Source: Cupriavidus pauculus
Lineage (GTDB): Bacteria; Pseudomonadota; Gammaproteobacteria; Burkholderiales; Burkholderiaceae
NCBI RefSeq assembly: GCF_003854935.1
Contig: NZ_CP033969.1
Coordinates: 2,542,001 to 2,606,000, forward strand
DNA: 64,000 nt
Direction: 5' to 3'
A program made the translations under genes and the position numbers. Below the pieces are notes generated by a model, which worked only from the letters and a program-made list of their open reading frames with translations, made no database searches and was not told where the DNA came from. This document shows positions 29,309 to 38,247 of the stretch, one piece after another. The stretch's first letter is position 1. Each line of letters opens with the position of its first letter.

Positions 29309-30307
29309 ATGCAGGACCTTAACGATTTGTCGCTGTTTGCCCAGGTGGTGCAGCACGGCAGCTTCTCGGCCGCCAGCCGGGCCACCGGGGTGCCAAAGTC
29401 GCGCCTGTCGCGCCGGATCGCCCAACTGGAGCGCGACCTGGGCGTGCTGCTGCTGCGCCGGACTACGCGCCAGGTGCGCGTCACGCCACTGGGCGAGGCG
29501 TACTACGCGCGCTGCCGCGAAATGCTCCAGGCCGCCGAGGCCGCCCGCGAAGTGATCGAACAGTCGCGCGAGCAGCCGGGCGGGCTGCTGCGCATCAGTT
29601 GCCCGGTGGCCATCGTCCAGATCCTGCTGGCGCCCAACATCGGCCATTTCATGCGGGCCAACCCCGGCATCCAGCTGGAAGTGGAAGCGACCAACCGGCG
29701 CGTGGACGTCATCGCCGAGGGCTACGACCTGGCCCTACGCGTGCGCAACGTGCTCGACGATTCCAGCCTGGCCGTGCGCACGTTTGGCAAGAGCGACCTG
29801 AAGCTGGTGGCCAGCCCGGCGCTGCTGGACAGCATCGGCCGCCCGCGCACGCCGCAGGCGCTGGAAGGCATGCCCGGCGTGGGCCAGAAGCCGCACGAGG
29901 GCCGCCACGTCTGGACGCTGTTCGACAAGGCCGGCGATCCGGTCCACATCGGCTACGACCCCCGGCTGGTCTCGGACGAATTCGCCATCCTGCGCGAGGC
30001 GGCCATCGCCGGCGTTGGCCTGGCCATGCTGCCGCGCATGTATTGCCGCGACGAGATCGAAAGCGGCGCGCTGGAAGTGGTGCTGCCGCAGTGGGACCTG
30101 CCGATGGGCGTGCTGCACGCGGTGTTCCCGTCCCGCCAGGGCGTCACGCCGGCGCTGCGCCGCTTGCTGGATTTCCTGGCTGAAGTGCTGCCCGAGCACG
30201 GCCGCAAGGTTGGGATGATGTCGATGACGGGGGTGCCGATGCATGTCGCGCCGCCCACCGAAGTGCCGGCCGACGGGCATGCCGCCCCCACGCCGGACGC
30301 CGACTGA
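29309..30307 (+). CDS. LysR-family transcriptional regulator, divergent from azoR
   Basis: This 332-residue LysR regulator has an N-terminal winged helix-turn-helix (DLSLFAQVVQHGSFSAASRATGVPKSRLSRRIAQLE) and a periplasmic-binding-like effector domain from about residue 88. The subgroup resembles those controlling quinone or nitroreductase-type genes. The C-terminal 30 residues (MSMTGVPMHVAPPTEVP...) extend past the usual end. ATG 29309 is preferred over an in-frame TTG at 29279. CGGTAG (29254-29259) and CTACCG (29284-29289) in the shared intergenic region are a possible binding pair. Confidence 0.9.
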   Translation: MQDLNDLSLFAQVVQHGSFSAASRATGVPKSRLSRRIAQLERDLGVLLLRRTTRQVRVTPLGEAYYARCREMLQAAEAAREVIEQSREQPGGLLRISCPVAIVQILLAPNIGHFMRANPGIQLEVEATNRRVDVIAEGYDLALRVRNVLDDSSLAVRTFGKSDLKLVASPALLDSIGRPRTPQALEGMPGVGQKPHEGRHVWTLFDKAGDPVHIGYDPRLVSDEFAILREAAIAGVGLAMLPRMYCRDEIESGALEVVLPQWDLPMGVLHAVFPSRQGVTPALRRLLDFLAEVLPEHGRKVGMMSMTGVPMHVAPPTEVPADGHAAPTPDAD

Positions 30308-30419
30308 CCGCCCGGCGCGGCGCGCGCGCCACGCTGCGCCTTTACCTTCACGCCGGCACGATCTAAGGTAGTTGTGCAGGTCACATAGCGCCTGCAACCA
30401 ACCGCAAGGAGCCAACGCG

Positions 30420-30833
30420 ATGAGTCGCACGCAAGGAACGCAGGACCTGGGCAAGGCCATTCTTCGTATCGTGCTGGGCGTGCTGATCCTGCTGCATGGC
30501 ATTGCCAAGCTGATGGCGGGCCCCGGCTTTGTCATCCAGACCGTGACGCAGGCCGGCCTGCCGTCATTCGTGGCCTACGGCGTCTACATCGGCGAGGTGC
30601 TGGCGCCGATCCTGCTGATCATCGGCCTGTGGACGCGGCCCGCCGCGCTGATCGTCGCCATCAACATGGTGTTCGCGCTGGTGCTGGTGCACGCCAAGCA
30701 GTTCGGCGACATGGCCCCCACGGGTGGCTGGGCGCTGGAGCTGCAGGGGATGTACCTGGGCGCCGCGCTGGCCGTGGCCTTCCTGGGCGCGGGGCGCCTG
30801 AGCGTTGGCGGCATCGACGGCAAGTGGAACTAG
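30420..30833 (+). CDS. DoxX family membrane protein
   Basis: This 137-residue protein of the DoxX/DoxD family has four predicted membrane helices: residues about 11-29, 45-65 (VAYGVYIGEVLAPILLIIGL), 72-90 and 108-126. The conserved RIVLGVLILLHGIAKL and GELLAP-like GEVLAPILLI motifs are present. Such proteins are small quinone-pool or detoxification-associated membrane proteins without a firmly known reaction. AAGGAG at 30405-30410 fixes the start. The following lipoprotein gene begins 10 bp later. Confidence 0.9.
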   Translation: MSRTQGTQDLGKAILRIVLGVLILLHGIAKLMAGPGFVIQTVTQAGLPSFVAYGVYIGEVLAPILLIIGLWTRPAALIVAINMVFALVLVHAKQFGDMAPTGGWALELQGMYLGAALAVAFLGAGRLSVGGIDGKWN

Positions 30834-30843
30834 GGAGCCTGCC

Positions 30844-31461
30844 ATGGCAAGCCTGATCCGTCACCGCACCGCGGCGCCGTCCGGTGCGGCGATGCTGGCC
30901 GCGCTGGCGGCCGCGATGCTCGCCGGCTGCGCGACCGGCCCCGACATCCGCACCGACTACAACCGCGCCACCGATTTCTCGCAGTACCGCACCTTTGCGT
31001 TCGTGCCGCGTCCCGGCACGGACCGGCAGGGCTACGAAAGCCTGACCACCCAGTATCTGAAAGACGCCGTGGAGCGCGAGATGACCGCGCGCGGCTACCA
31101 GTACGTGCCGCGCCAGCCTGACCTGCTGGTCAACTTCAACATGCAGTTCCAGCAGAAGATCGCCACCAGCCCGGCGCCGATGCCGCCGCCCGGCTACATG
31201 GGCTACTACGCCTACCGGGGCGGGCTCTACGCGCCGTGGCCCGGCTACGGCTTCTACAGCGACACCTATACCTACACCGAGGGCACGCTGAACATCGACC
31301 TGGTCGACGCCCGGCGCAACCAGCTGGTCTGGGAAGGCGTGGCGCAGGGCGACGCGAGCCAGCCGGAGCGCCAGACCAGCCAGCTCGTGATCGAGCAGGT
31401 TGTCGGCCAGATCTTCGCCAGGTACCCGTTCCGCGCGGGCATTGGCACGCCGAGTCAATAA
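30844..31461 (+). CDS. DUF4136 domain-containing lipoprotein
   Basis: The 205-residue precursor has a lipoprotein signal with lipobox LAGC29 after a hydrophobic Ala/Leu stretch. The mature part is a DUF4136 domain (TDYNRATDFSQYRTFAFV, VEREMTARGYQYV, DLLVNFNMQFQQK). A Tyr/Gly/Pro-rich segment follows (GYMGYYAYRGGLYAPWPGYGF), and then the conserved LNIDLVDARRNQLVWEGVA strand region. It is anchored in the outer or inner membrane; function is unknown. It is probably co-transcribed with the DoxX gene. Confidence 0.9.
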   Translation: MASLIRHRTAAPSGAAMLAALAAAMLAGCATGPDIRTDYNRATDFSQYRTFAFVPRPGTDRQGYESLTTQYLKDAVEREMTARGYQYVPRQPDLLVNFNMQFQQKIATSPAPMPPPGYMGYYAYRGGLYAPWPGYGFYSDTYTYTEGTLNIDLVDARRNQLVWEGVAQGDASQPERQTSQLVIEQVVGQIFARYPFRAGIGTPSQ

Positions 31462-31520
31462 ACCCGCGGCAAAAGCGTAAGTTTTTACGCCACGCGTCCG
31501 TGGCGCGCAGCCAGACCCGC

Positions 31521-31526
31521 TACAAT
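31521..31526 (+). promoter_or_regulatory. Probable -10 box of ftsK
   Basis: TACAAT followed by CGC lies 34 bp before the ATG. Upstream, two small stems (31475-31490 and 31489-31504) close the DUF4136 gene without a clear T-tract. Confidence 0.45.
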
Positions 31527-31560
31527 CGCTGCCCGTGGTTTTGAATGTGTCATATCTAAA

Positions 31561-34500
31561 ATGGGTCTGGGCTGGTTCGGATTGTCCACCTTCTGGCTGT
31601 TGCCGCTGGTCTGGCGAACGGTGGGCCGCGTGCTCGCCGGTGATCGCCGGCTGTTCGGCCGCGGTTCGCTGCGTGTTTGGATGGGTACGGTGCTGGTGCT
31701 GGGTGCCAGTGCCACGCTGGAAGCCCTGACCGGCGGCGAAGGTGACACGGCCGGCGGTGCCGTGGGCCATGCGCTGGCCGGCACCGCGAGCGGCATGCTC
31801 GGATGGACCGGCGCGCTGCTGATGATGCTGGCCGTGCTGGGCCTGGCCGCGCCGATGGTGTTCGGCGAGACGTGGCGCAGCCTGTTCCTGCTGCGCCGGC
31901 CCCGCACCGACGCCGACGAGGCGCCCGCCGCCACCCGGCACGAGTCGCGTGCCGATTCCCGTGCTGACCTGCGTGCCGATCTGCGCGCGGATGCCCGTGC
32001 CGACAGCCGTCCCGATTTCCGCCACGATGGCGCGCCGTCGCAGCCAGCCGCCCGCGACGCGGGCCAGCGCTGGGAGACGACATCGCTGCCGTCCCAATCG
32101 ACGCCCGCATGGCAGTCGCCGCGCCACAAGGGCATCGAGGCCGTGTCCGCGCGCCGCCAGCCCGCATGGCAGCCGCCGCCGCGCACGCGCCAGTCGCCGC
32201 CCCAGCCGGGCGAGATCTGGCTCCATCACGCCGAGGCCCCGGGCGCCGTGAACCGCGAGCCGGCGGGTGTTGCGCCGGCGCGGCCGGCGTCGCGTCATGA
32301 ATCGCGCCCCGAATCGCGTCCTGTCCCCGCGCCGCAGAAGCCGTCGCCCCGTCCGGCTGCGCCCGCGGCAGCCCGTCCCGCGTCGCCGCCGCAGGCCACC
32401 GTGGTCAGCAGCCCGTTCCGCAATCCCCAGCTCGGCCTGCGCTCGGCCGTCACGACGCTGCCCGAGGCGATGGCCAAGCCGGCCGTGGCAGCGGTGCAAG
32501 TCGATGCCGATGTCGCCGTGGTCGACGCCCCGCCCGTATCGCCGCCGGTAGTGGTGCAGGCCGAACAGCCGGCGCCGGTCGCCAATGTCGCGCCGGTCAC
32601 GGCAGCGGACGACGCCCCCGTCACGCTGGAATCGATCCGCGAAGAAGCGCTCGCGCTGCTGGCCGAACTGCGCCAGTTGGCCGGGCAGCCGGTGGAAACA
32701 CCGGCTTTGACCGAAGCCGCATTGGCACCATCGGTGGTCGAGCCTGCTGCCATCGAACTGGGTGCCGAAGAGGCGGTCGAGGCGGCTATCGAATCGGAAT
32801 CGCCGGCCGAAGTCCTCACCGCCTCCCCGCCATCCCCATCGACGTCGGCAGCCATCGACGCCGCCGTGGCTGCGTCGATTTCCGACGCCGAGACGGTCGA
32901 AGCCAGCGCGCCCGAGCCGGACGTCGCCCAGGCCGTCGACGCCCCGCCGCCCGTCGCCGAGGACTCGTCCCCGGTCGAGGACGCCAACGCCTTCGTCCAG
33001 CCCACGCCCAAGCCGCGCATCGTGCTGCCGGCCGTGGTCGGCCGCACCGTCCCGCTGACCCCGGCCACGCCGCCGGCAGCCGTGGCCCCGGCCGTCGTGC
33101 CGCCGCCGCCAGCGCCGCGCCCGCCGGTCGACTACCGCCTGCCGGGCACCGACCTGCTCGAACCGGCGCCCGAGGATGTCGGCGGCAACGCCGATCAGAT
33201 TTCCGAGGAACGGCTGCAACAGACCGGCGACCTGATCGCCCAGCGGCTGGCCGAGTTCAAGGTGCCGGTGTCCGTGGTGGGCGCCAGCGCCGGGCCGGTG
33301 ATCACGCGCTTCGAGGTCGATCCGGCCGTCGGCGTGCGCGGCGCGCAGGTGGTGGGACTGGTGAAGGACCTGGCGCGCGCGCTGGGCGTGACGTCGATCC
33401 GCGTGGTTGAGACGATTCCCGGCAAGACCTGCATGGGCCTGGAACTGCCGAACGCCAGGCGGCAGATGATCCGGCTGTCCGAGATCGTCAGCGGCAGCGC
33501 GTTCGATCACCATGCGTCCAAGCTGGTGCTGGCGATGGGCAAGGACATCACCGGCAACCCGGTGGTCACCGATCTGGCCCGCGCGCCGCACCTGCTGGTG
33601 GCCGGCACCACGGGCTCGGGCAAGTCCGTCGCGGTCAACGCGATGATCCTGTCGATGCTGTACAAGGCCACGCCCGAGGACGTGCGCCTGATCATGATCG
33701 ACCCGAAGATGCTGGAGCTGTCGGTCTACGAGGGCATTCCGCACCTGCTGGCGCCGGTAGTCACCGACATGAAGCAGGCCGCCCACGCGCTGAACTGGTG
33801 CGTCGGCGAGATGGAAAAGCGCTACCGGCTGATGTCGGCGCTGGGCGTGCGCAACCTGGCCGGCTACAACCAGAAGATCCGCGCGGCCGAGGCGGCGGAG
33901 CAGAAGGTGCCGAACCCGTTCTCGCTGACGCCCGACGCGCCCGAGCCGCTGTCGACGCTGCCGCTGATCGTGGTGGTCATCGACGAACTGGCCGACCTGA
34001 TGATGGTGGCCGGCAAGAAGATCGAGGAACTGATCGCGCGGCTGGCGCAGAAGGCGCGGGCGGCCGGCATCCACCTGATCCTGGCCACGCAGCGGCCGTC
34101 GGTGGACGTCATCACGGGCCTGATCAAGGCCAATATCCCGACGCGCGTGGCGTTCCAGGTGTCATCGAAGATCGATTCGCGGACCATCCTGGACCAGATG
34201 GGCGCCGAGAGTCTGCTGGGGCAGGGCGACATGCTGTTCCTGCCGCCGGGCACCGGCTACCCGCAACGCGTGCACGGCGCGTTCGTGGCCGACGAGGAAG
34301 TGCACCGCGTGGTGGAGCACTGGAAGCAGTTTGGCGAGCCCGACTACGAGGAAGCCATCCTGGCCGGCGACGCACCCGAGGGCGCGGCCGACCTGTTCGG
34401 CGAAGGCGGCAGCGATGGCGAGGCCGATCCGCTGTACGACGAGGCCGCCCAGTTCGTGCTGACGTCGCGCCGGGCGTCGATATCCGCCGTCCAGCGGCAA

Positions 34501-34623
34501 CTGCGCATCGGCTACAACCGCGCGGCGCGGCTGATCGAGCAGATGGAAGTGGCGGGGCTGGTCTCGCCCATGGGCCGCAACGGGACGCGCGAGGTCATCG
34601 CGCCCGGCGGGCCCGCCGACTGA
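31561..34623 (+). CDS. ftsK: DNA translocase FtsK (short membrane domain)
   Basis: FtsK pumps DNA at the division septum and activates XerCD at dif. This 1020-residue protein has about three hydrophobic segments (residues 3-18, 39-56, 78-102) instead of the usual four. A long Pro/Ala/Arg linker follows (about 115-540), including a degenerate RAD/RPD repeat. The motor starts near residue 540, with Walker A K688 in GTTGSGKS and Walker B D808 in [10 protein letters not shown]. The gamma winged helix ([20 protein letters not shown]) reads KOPS sequences. The ATG at 31561 has no evident Shine-Dalgarno. The locus lacks lolA and trxB, the usual neighbours, so it may be a second ftsK copy. Confidence 0.92.
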   Translation: MGLGWFGLSTFWLLPLVWRTVGRVLAGDRRLFGRGSLRVWMGTVLVLGASATLEALTGGEGDTAGGAVGHALAGTASGMLGWTGALLMMLAVLGLAAPMVFGETWRSLFLLRRPRTDADEAPAATRHESRADSRADLRADLRADARADSRPDFRHDGAPSQPAARDAGQRWETTSLPSQSTPAWQSPRHKGIEAVSARRQPAWQPPPRTRQSPPQPGEIWLHHAEAPGAVNREPAGVAPARPASRHESRPESRPVPAPQKPSPRPAAPAAARPASPPQATVVSSPFRNPQLGLRSAVTTLPEAMAKPAVAAVQVDADVAVVDAPPVSPPVVVQAEQPAPVANVAPVTAADDAPVTLESIREEALALLAELRQLAGQPVETPALTEAALAPSVVEPAAIELGAEEAVEAAIESESPAEVLTASPPSPSTSAAIDAAVAASISDAETVEASAPEPDVAQAVDAPPPVAEDSSPVEDANAFVQPTPKPRIVLPAVVGRTVPLTPATPPAAVAPAVVPPPPAPRPPVDYRLPGTDLLEPAPEDVGGNADQISEERLQQTGDLIAQRLAEFKVPVSVVGASAGPVITRFEVDPAVGVRGAQVVGLVKDLARALGVTSIRVVETIPGKTCMGLELPNARRQMIRLSEIVSGSAFDHHASKLVLAMGKDITGNPVVTDLARAPHLLVAGTTGSGKSVAVNAMILSMLYKATPEDVRLIMIDPKMLELSVYEGIPHLLAPVVTDMKQAAHALNWCVGEMEKRYRLMSALGVRNLAGYNQKIRAAEAAEQKVPNPFSLTPDAPEPLSTLPLIVVVIDELADLMMVAGKKIEELIARLAQKARAAGIHLILATQRPSVDVITGLIKANIPTRVAFQVSSKIDSRTILDQMGAESLLGQGDMLFLPPGTGYPQRVHGAFVADEEVHRVVEHWKQFGEPDYEEAILAGDAPEGAADLFGEGGSDGEADPLYDEAAQFVLTSRRASISAVQRQLRIGYNRAARLIEQMEVAGLVSPMGRNGTREVIAPGGPAD

Positions 34624-34645
34624 CGCACCCGGGAGACCACCCGCC

Positions 34646-35002
34646 ATGCACGCAACCCAGGGCAACCTGCTAGGCGACGTCCCGGTCCACGCCGACGGCG
34701 AGGTCTTCACCGAACTGCTGCGCTGGGCCGGCACAGGCCAGGTCCGCATCGAGCGGATCGTCTCGAACGGCCAGGCCAGCCCGCCCGGCTTCTGGTACGA
34801 CGACGCCGACGACGAATGGGTGCTGCTCATCAGCGGCACCGCCGCCGTCGAGATCGAAGACGGCCCCACCCACACCCTGGGCGCCGGCGACTGGCTCCAT
34901 CTGCCCGCCCACTGCCGCCACCGCGTAGCCTGGACCGACGCCGCCCAGCCGACAATCTGGCTGGCCGTGCACGTGGCGCCGGCAATCGGGCGGTCAACGT
35001 AG
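34646..35002 (+). CDS. Cupin domain-containing protein
   Basis: This 118-residue single-domain cupin shows motif 1 features in DDEWVLLISGTAAVEIEDG and motif 2 in LGAGDWLHLPAHCRHRVAWT. The histidine content suggests a metal site. Substrate and role are unknown; such proteins are often phosphomannose-isomerase-type or sensory cupins. It begins 22 bp after ftsK on the same strand. The last 17 bp of its coding sequence recur twice in the repeat array immediately downstream. Confidence 0.85.
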   Translation: MHATQGNLLGDVPVHADGEVFTELLRWAGTGQVRIERIVSNGQASPPGFWYDDADDEWVLLISGTAAVEIEDGPTHTLGAGDWLHLPAHCRHRVAWTDAAQPTIWLAVHVAPAIGRST

Positions 35003-35353
35003 CCCCGCATTTGCTTTTCCCCTCTCCCTTTGGGAGAGTGGCCGGGAAGAGGGCGTTGAGGCTCTGCTTGCCGACGGGTCGCTGTTTGAACCGCCAGGCC
35101 CTCTCCCCCGGCCCCTCTCCCGCGTTGCGGGAGAGGGGAGCAAACCATCGGGCGGTCACAAACGTAGTCCCGCATTTGCTTTTCCCCTCTCCCTTTGGGA
35201 GAGGGGAGCAAACCGTCGGGCGGTCACGAACGTAGCCCCGCATTTGCTTTTCCCCTCTCCCTTTGGGAGAGGGGCAGGGGAGAGGGCGTTGAGGCTCTGC
35301 TTGCCGACGGGTCGCTGTTTGAACCGCTGAGCCCTCTCCCCCGACCAAACCAT
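34986..35353. repeat. Tandem palindromic repeat array, locus 4, with copies of the cupin 3' end
   Basis: Most of the 440-bp gap between the cupin gene and the ABC transporter gene is repeat. A full reverse-core unit (35018-35140) is followed by a half unit (to about 35210) and a third unit truncated after its inner arm (to 35345). Each copy is preceded by a spacer starting TCGGGCGGTCA (34986, 35148, 35216). The first is the cupin 3' end and the others are near copies of it. The hairpin arm here reads CTCTCCCTTTGGGAGAG. Confidence 0.9.
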
Positions 35354-35442
35354 CGGCCCACGGGCGATCCTGGCTGCTCCGACCCTTGTATGGCCCTCGT
35401 ATGGCTTTATGATGTCGGCAGAACTCACCCGGAGACTCCGGC

Positions 35443-36939
35443 TTGCCCCACATCCCCCGGCTGCTCGTTGTCTGGATTGCCCTGGCGGGCCTGCTCGCCG
35501 GCGTGGCCCGTGCGGATACGTTGCGCATCGGGTCCAAGCGCTTTACGGAGTCATACATCCTGGGCGAAATCCTCGCGCAGACGGCGGCGCCGCATGCGGA
35601 CGTGCGCCATGTGCCGGGGCTGGGCAACACGGCCATCGTGTTCGAGGCGCTCAAGGCCGGGTCGATCGATGCCTATCCCGATTACACCGGCACGCTCGCC
35701 AGCGAGATCCTGAAGCTGCCGGGCGCCGCGGCCACGCTTGAGCAGATCAACGCCGCGCTGGCGCCGATGGGGCTGGGCGCGGCGATTCCGCTGGGGTTCG
35801 ACAACACCTATGCCATTGCCGTGGCCGACGCCCGGGCGGGCGCGCTGCGCACGCTGGCGGATCTGGCCAGCCAGCCGGGGCTGCGCGTGGGCCTGTCGCA
35901 CGAATTCCTGGGCCGTGCCGATGGCTGGCCGGCGCTCGTGCAGCGCTACGGGCTGCCGCAGAAGCCCGTCGGCATCGACCACGGCATTGCCTACGAGGCC
36001 GTCGCCAACGGTCAGATCGATGCAACCGACATCTACGCCACCGACGCCAAGATCCGCAAGTTCCACCTGCGCGTGCTGGCCGACAACCTGCACGTCTTTC
36101 CGCGCTACGACGCCGTGATCGTCTACCGGCTCGACGTTGCCCGACGCTTCCCGACCGCGTGGCAGGCCGTGCGGCAGCTCCACGGCCGCATCTCGGTGGC
36201 GGACATGATCGACATGAACGCGGCGGCCGAGATCGATGGCGAATCGTTCGCGGCCGTGGCGCGGCGCTTTCTGGCAGGCCACGCCGGCCCGGCTGCGGCC
36301 GCGCGCCCGCAGGGTCTGCTGGCGGTGCTGACCGGTGCCGATACCTGGCGCCTGACCGTGCGGCATCTGGCGCTGGTAGGCGGCGCGGTGGGGGCGGCCA
36401 CGCTGGTCGGAGTGCCGCTTGGCATCGTCGCGGCGCGCCGGCGGCGGCTGGGGCAGGCGCTGCTGGTGCTGGTGGGGGTGTTGCAGACCGTGCCGTCGCT
36501 GGCGCTGCTGGCGATGCTGATCCCGCTGCTGGGGCGCATCGGCGTCTGGCCGGCGCTGATCGCGCTGTTCCTCTACGCGCTGCTGCCGATCGTCCGCAAT
36601 GCCTGCACCGGCCTGCAGGAGATACCGCCCGGCATGCGCGACGCGGCGCGCGCGCTCGGTTTCCGGCCGTTGCAGGTGCTGCGCTACGTCGAGGTGCCGC
36701 TGGCAATGCCGGTGGTGCTGGCCGGGGTCAAGACGGCGGCGACGATCAGCGTGGGCACGGCGACGATTGCCGCGTTTGTTGGCGCGGGCGGCTATGGCGA
36801 GCGCATCGTCACCGGGCTGGCGCTCAACGATTCGACGCTGCTGCTGGCGGGCGCCATCCCGGCCGCGCTGCTGGCCATGCTGTTGCAGGGTGCGTTCGGC
36901 GGCGTGGAATGGTGGACGCGCCGGAGGCGTGCAGTCTGA
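35443..36939 (+). CDS. Fused betaine/choline-type ABC transporter: binding protein plus permease
   Basis: One 498-residue polypeptide joins a signal peptide (to about residue 24), a periplasmic OpuAC/OsmF-like binding domain (25 to about 285; RIGSKRFTESYILGEIL, GSIDAYPDYTGTL) and a permease domain (about 300-490). The permease contains the EAA-type loop GMRDAARALGFRPLQVLRYVEVPLAMP. It should import quaternary amines or related osmolytes. The start is TTG 35443 with GGAG 8 nt upstream. No ATPase gene is adjacent, so it must borrow one. Its stop overlaps the next start (TGATG). Confidence 0.85.
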   Translation: MPHIPRLLVVWIALAGLLAGVARADTLRIGSKRFTESYILGEILAQTAAPHADVRHVPGLGNTAIVFEALKAGSIDAYPDYTGTLASEILKLPGAAATLEQINAALAPMGLGAAIPLGFDNTYAIAVADARAGALRTLADLASQPGLRVGLSHEFLGRADGWPALVQRYGLPQKPVGIDHGIAYEAVANGQIDATDIYATDAKIRKFHLRVLADNLHVFPRYDAVIVYRLDVARRFPTAWQAVRQLHGRISVADMIDMNAAAEIDGESFAAVARRFLAGHAGPAAAARPQGLLAVLTGADTWRLTVRHLALVGGAVGAATLVGVPLGIVAARRRRLGQALLVLVGVLQTVPSLALLAMLIPLLGRIGVWPALIALFLYALLPIVRNACTGLQEIPPGMRDAARALGFRPLQVLRYVEVPLAMPVVLAGVKTAATISVGTATIAAFVGAGGYGERIVTGLALNDSTLLLAGAIPAALLAMLLQGAFGGVEWWTRRRRAV

Positions 36940-38243
36940 TGAGGCGGGACACGATACTGACGATGATGCGCGGGCTGCTGGCGATGCTGGCCATGCCGCT
37001 GGCCGCGCACGCCGCGCCGGCCGACCCCGCCGCCCAGGTCGCCCAGGTCGCGCAAGGCCGCTATCTGGCCCGCATCGCCAACTGCGTGGCCTGCCACACG
37101 GCGCCCGGCGGCGCGCCGATGGCTGGCGGATTGGCGCTGCAGACCGACGCCGGCACGATCTACTCGACCAACATCACGCCCGACCCGGAGACCGGCCTGG
37201 GCCGCTACACGCTCGACGACTTCGACCGCGCCGTCCGCCACGGCCAGGCGCGCGACGGCAAGCGGCTCTATCCGGCGATGCCGTACCCGTCCTACGCCCG
37301 CATGACGCGCGATGACGTGGCGGCGCTCTACACGTGGCTGCGCAGCGAGGTGCAGCCGGTACGCCAGGCCAACCGCGATACGTCGCTGCGCTGGCCCTAC
37401 AACATGCGCTGGCTGCTGGTGCCGTGGAACTGGCTGCATCTGCGTGACGATCCGGTCCGGGCCGACGCGGGGCAGGGCGAGACCTGGCGGCGCGGCGCCT
37501 ACCTGGTGCAGGCCGTGGCCCATTGCGGCGCGTGCCACACGCCGCGCGGTGCGCTGTATGGCGAGAAGGGCCGCGACGCGGGCAGTCGGCAGTTCCTGTC
37601 GGGCGCCATGGTCGAGGGCTGGTCGGCCACCAACCTGACCGGCGACATGCTGACCGGCCTGGGCGCGTGGTCGAAGGCCGATGTCGTCGAATACCTGCAC
37701 ACGGGCCGCAACGCGCACGCCACCTCGTTCGGGCCGATGTCGACGGTGATCGCCACGTCCACACAGTTCATGAACGCGGCGGATCTGGATGCCGTCGCGA
37801 CGTATCTGAAGTCGATCCCGCCCGCGCGCGGCGAGACGCAGCCGTATCGCTACGACCCCGCCGCGGCCGCGCGGCTCGAACAGGGCCGCTTCGACACACC
37901 CGGCGCCCGCCAGTACGCCACCTACTGCATGCCGTGCCACCAGGCCAGCGGCAAGGGCTTTGCGCGGGTGTTTCCGCCGCTGGCCGGCAATCCGACCGTG
38001 GTCGACCCCAATCCCGCCTCGCTGGTCAACCTGCTGCTCGAAGGCGCCGTGACGGCCCGCGTGCAGACCGCGCCCACCGACTACCACATGCCCGGTTACG
38101 GCTGGACGATGGAAGACCAGGAGCTGGCCAACCTGCTGACGTTTATTCGGCGTAGCTGGGGCAACCAGGCCGCGCCGGTCACCGAGGAAGCGGTGGCCGC
38201 CCGGCGCCGCGCGCTGGGCCTGCGCGCGCCCGAGACCCCGTGA
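36939..38243 (+). CDS. Triheme cytochrome c (dehydrogenase cytochrome subunit type)
   Basis: This periplasmic c-type cytochrome of 434 residues has a signal peptide and three CXXCH heme sites: CVACH at 49-53, CGACH at 196-200 and CMPCH at 330-334. Met ligands are plausible in the PAMPYPSY and YHMPGYGW regions. The architecture matches the cytochrome subunit of membrane-bound alcohol, gluconate or aldehyde dehydrogenases, which passes electrons to the quinone pool or terminal oxidase. The ATG overlaps the transporter stop by one base, and the flavoprotein gene follows after 4 bp, so all three are translationally coupled. Confidence 0.9.
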   Translation: MRRDTILTMMRGLLAMLAMPLAAHAAPADPAAQVAQVAQGRYLARIANCVACHTAPGGAPMAGGLALQTDAGTIYSTNITPDPETGLGRYTLDDFDRAVRHGQARDGKRLYPAMPYPSYARMTRDDVAALYTWLRSEVQPVRQANRDTSLRWPYNMRWLLVPWNWLHLRDDPVRADAGQGETWRRGAYLVQAVAHCGACHTPRGALYGEKGRDAGSRQFLSGAMVEGWSATNLTGDMLTGLGAWSKADVVEYLHTGRNAHATSFGPMSTVIATSTQFMNAADLDAVATYLKSIPPARGETQPYRYDPAAAARLEQGRFDTPGARQYATYCMPCHQASGKGFARVFPPLAGNPTVVDPNPASLVNLLLEGAVTARVQTAPTDYHMPGYGWTMEDQELANLLTFIRRSWGNQAAPVTEEAVAARRRALGLRAPETP

Positions 38244-38247
38244 TCCC

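Noticed and set aside
30661-34074. 1137-codon open frame antisense to ftsK
   Set aside because: High GC lowers stop frequency on the opposite strand; the translation is His/Arg/Gly-rich without any recognisable domain, while ftsK on the plus strand is clear.
35156-35654. Small minus-strand ORFs between the cupin and ABC transporter genes
   Set aside because: They consist of repeat-encoded sequence and antisense of the transporter gene.
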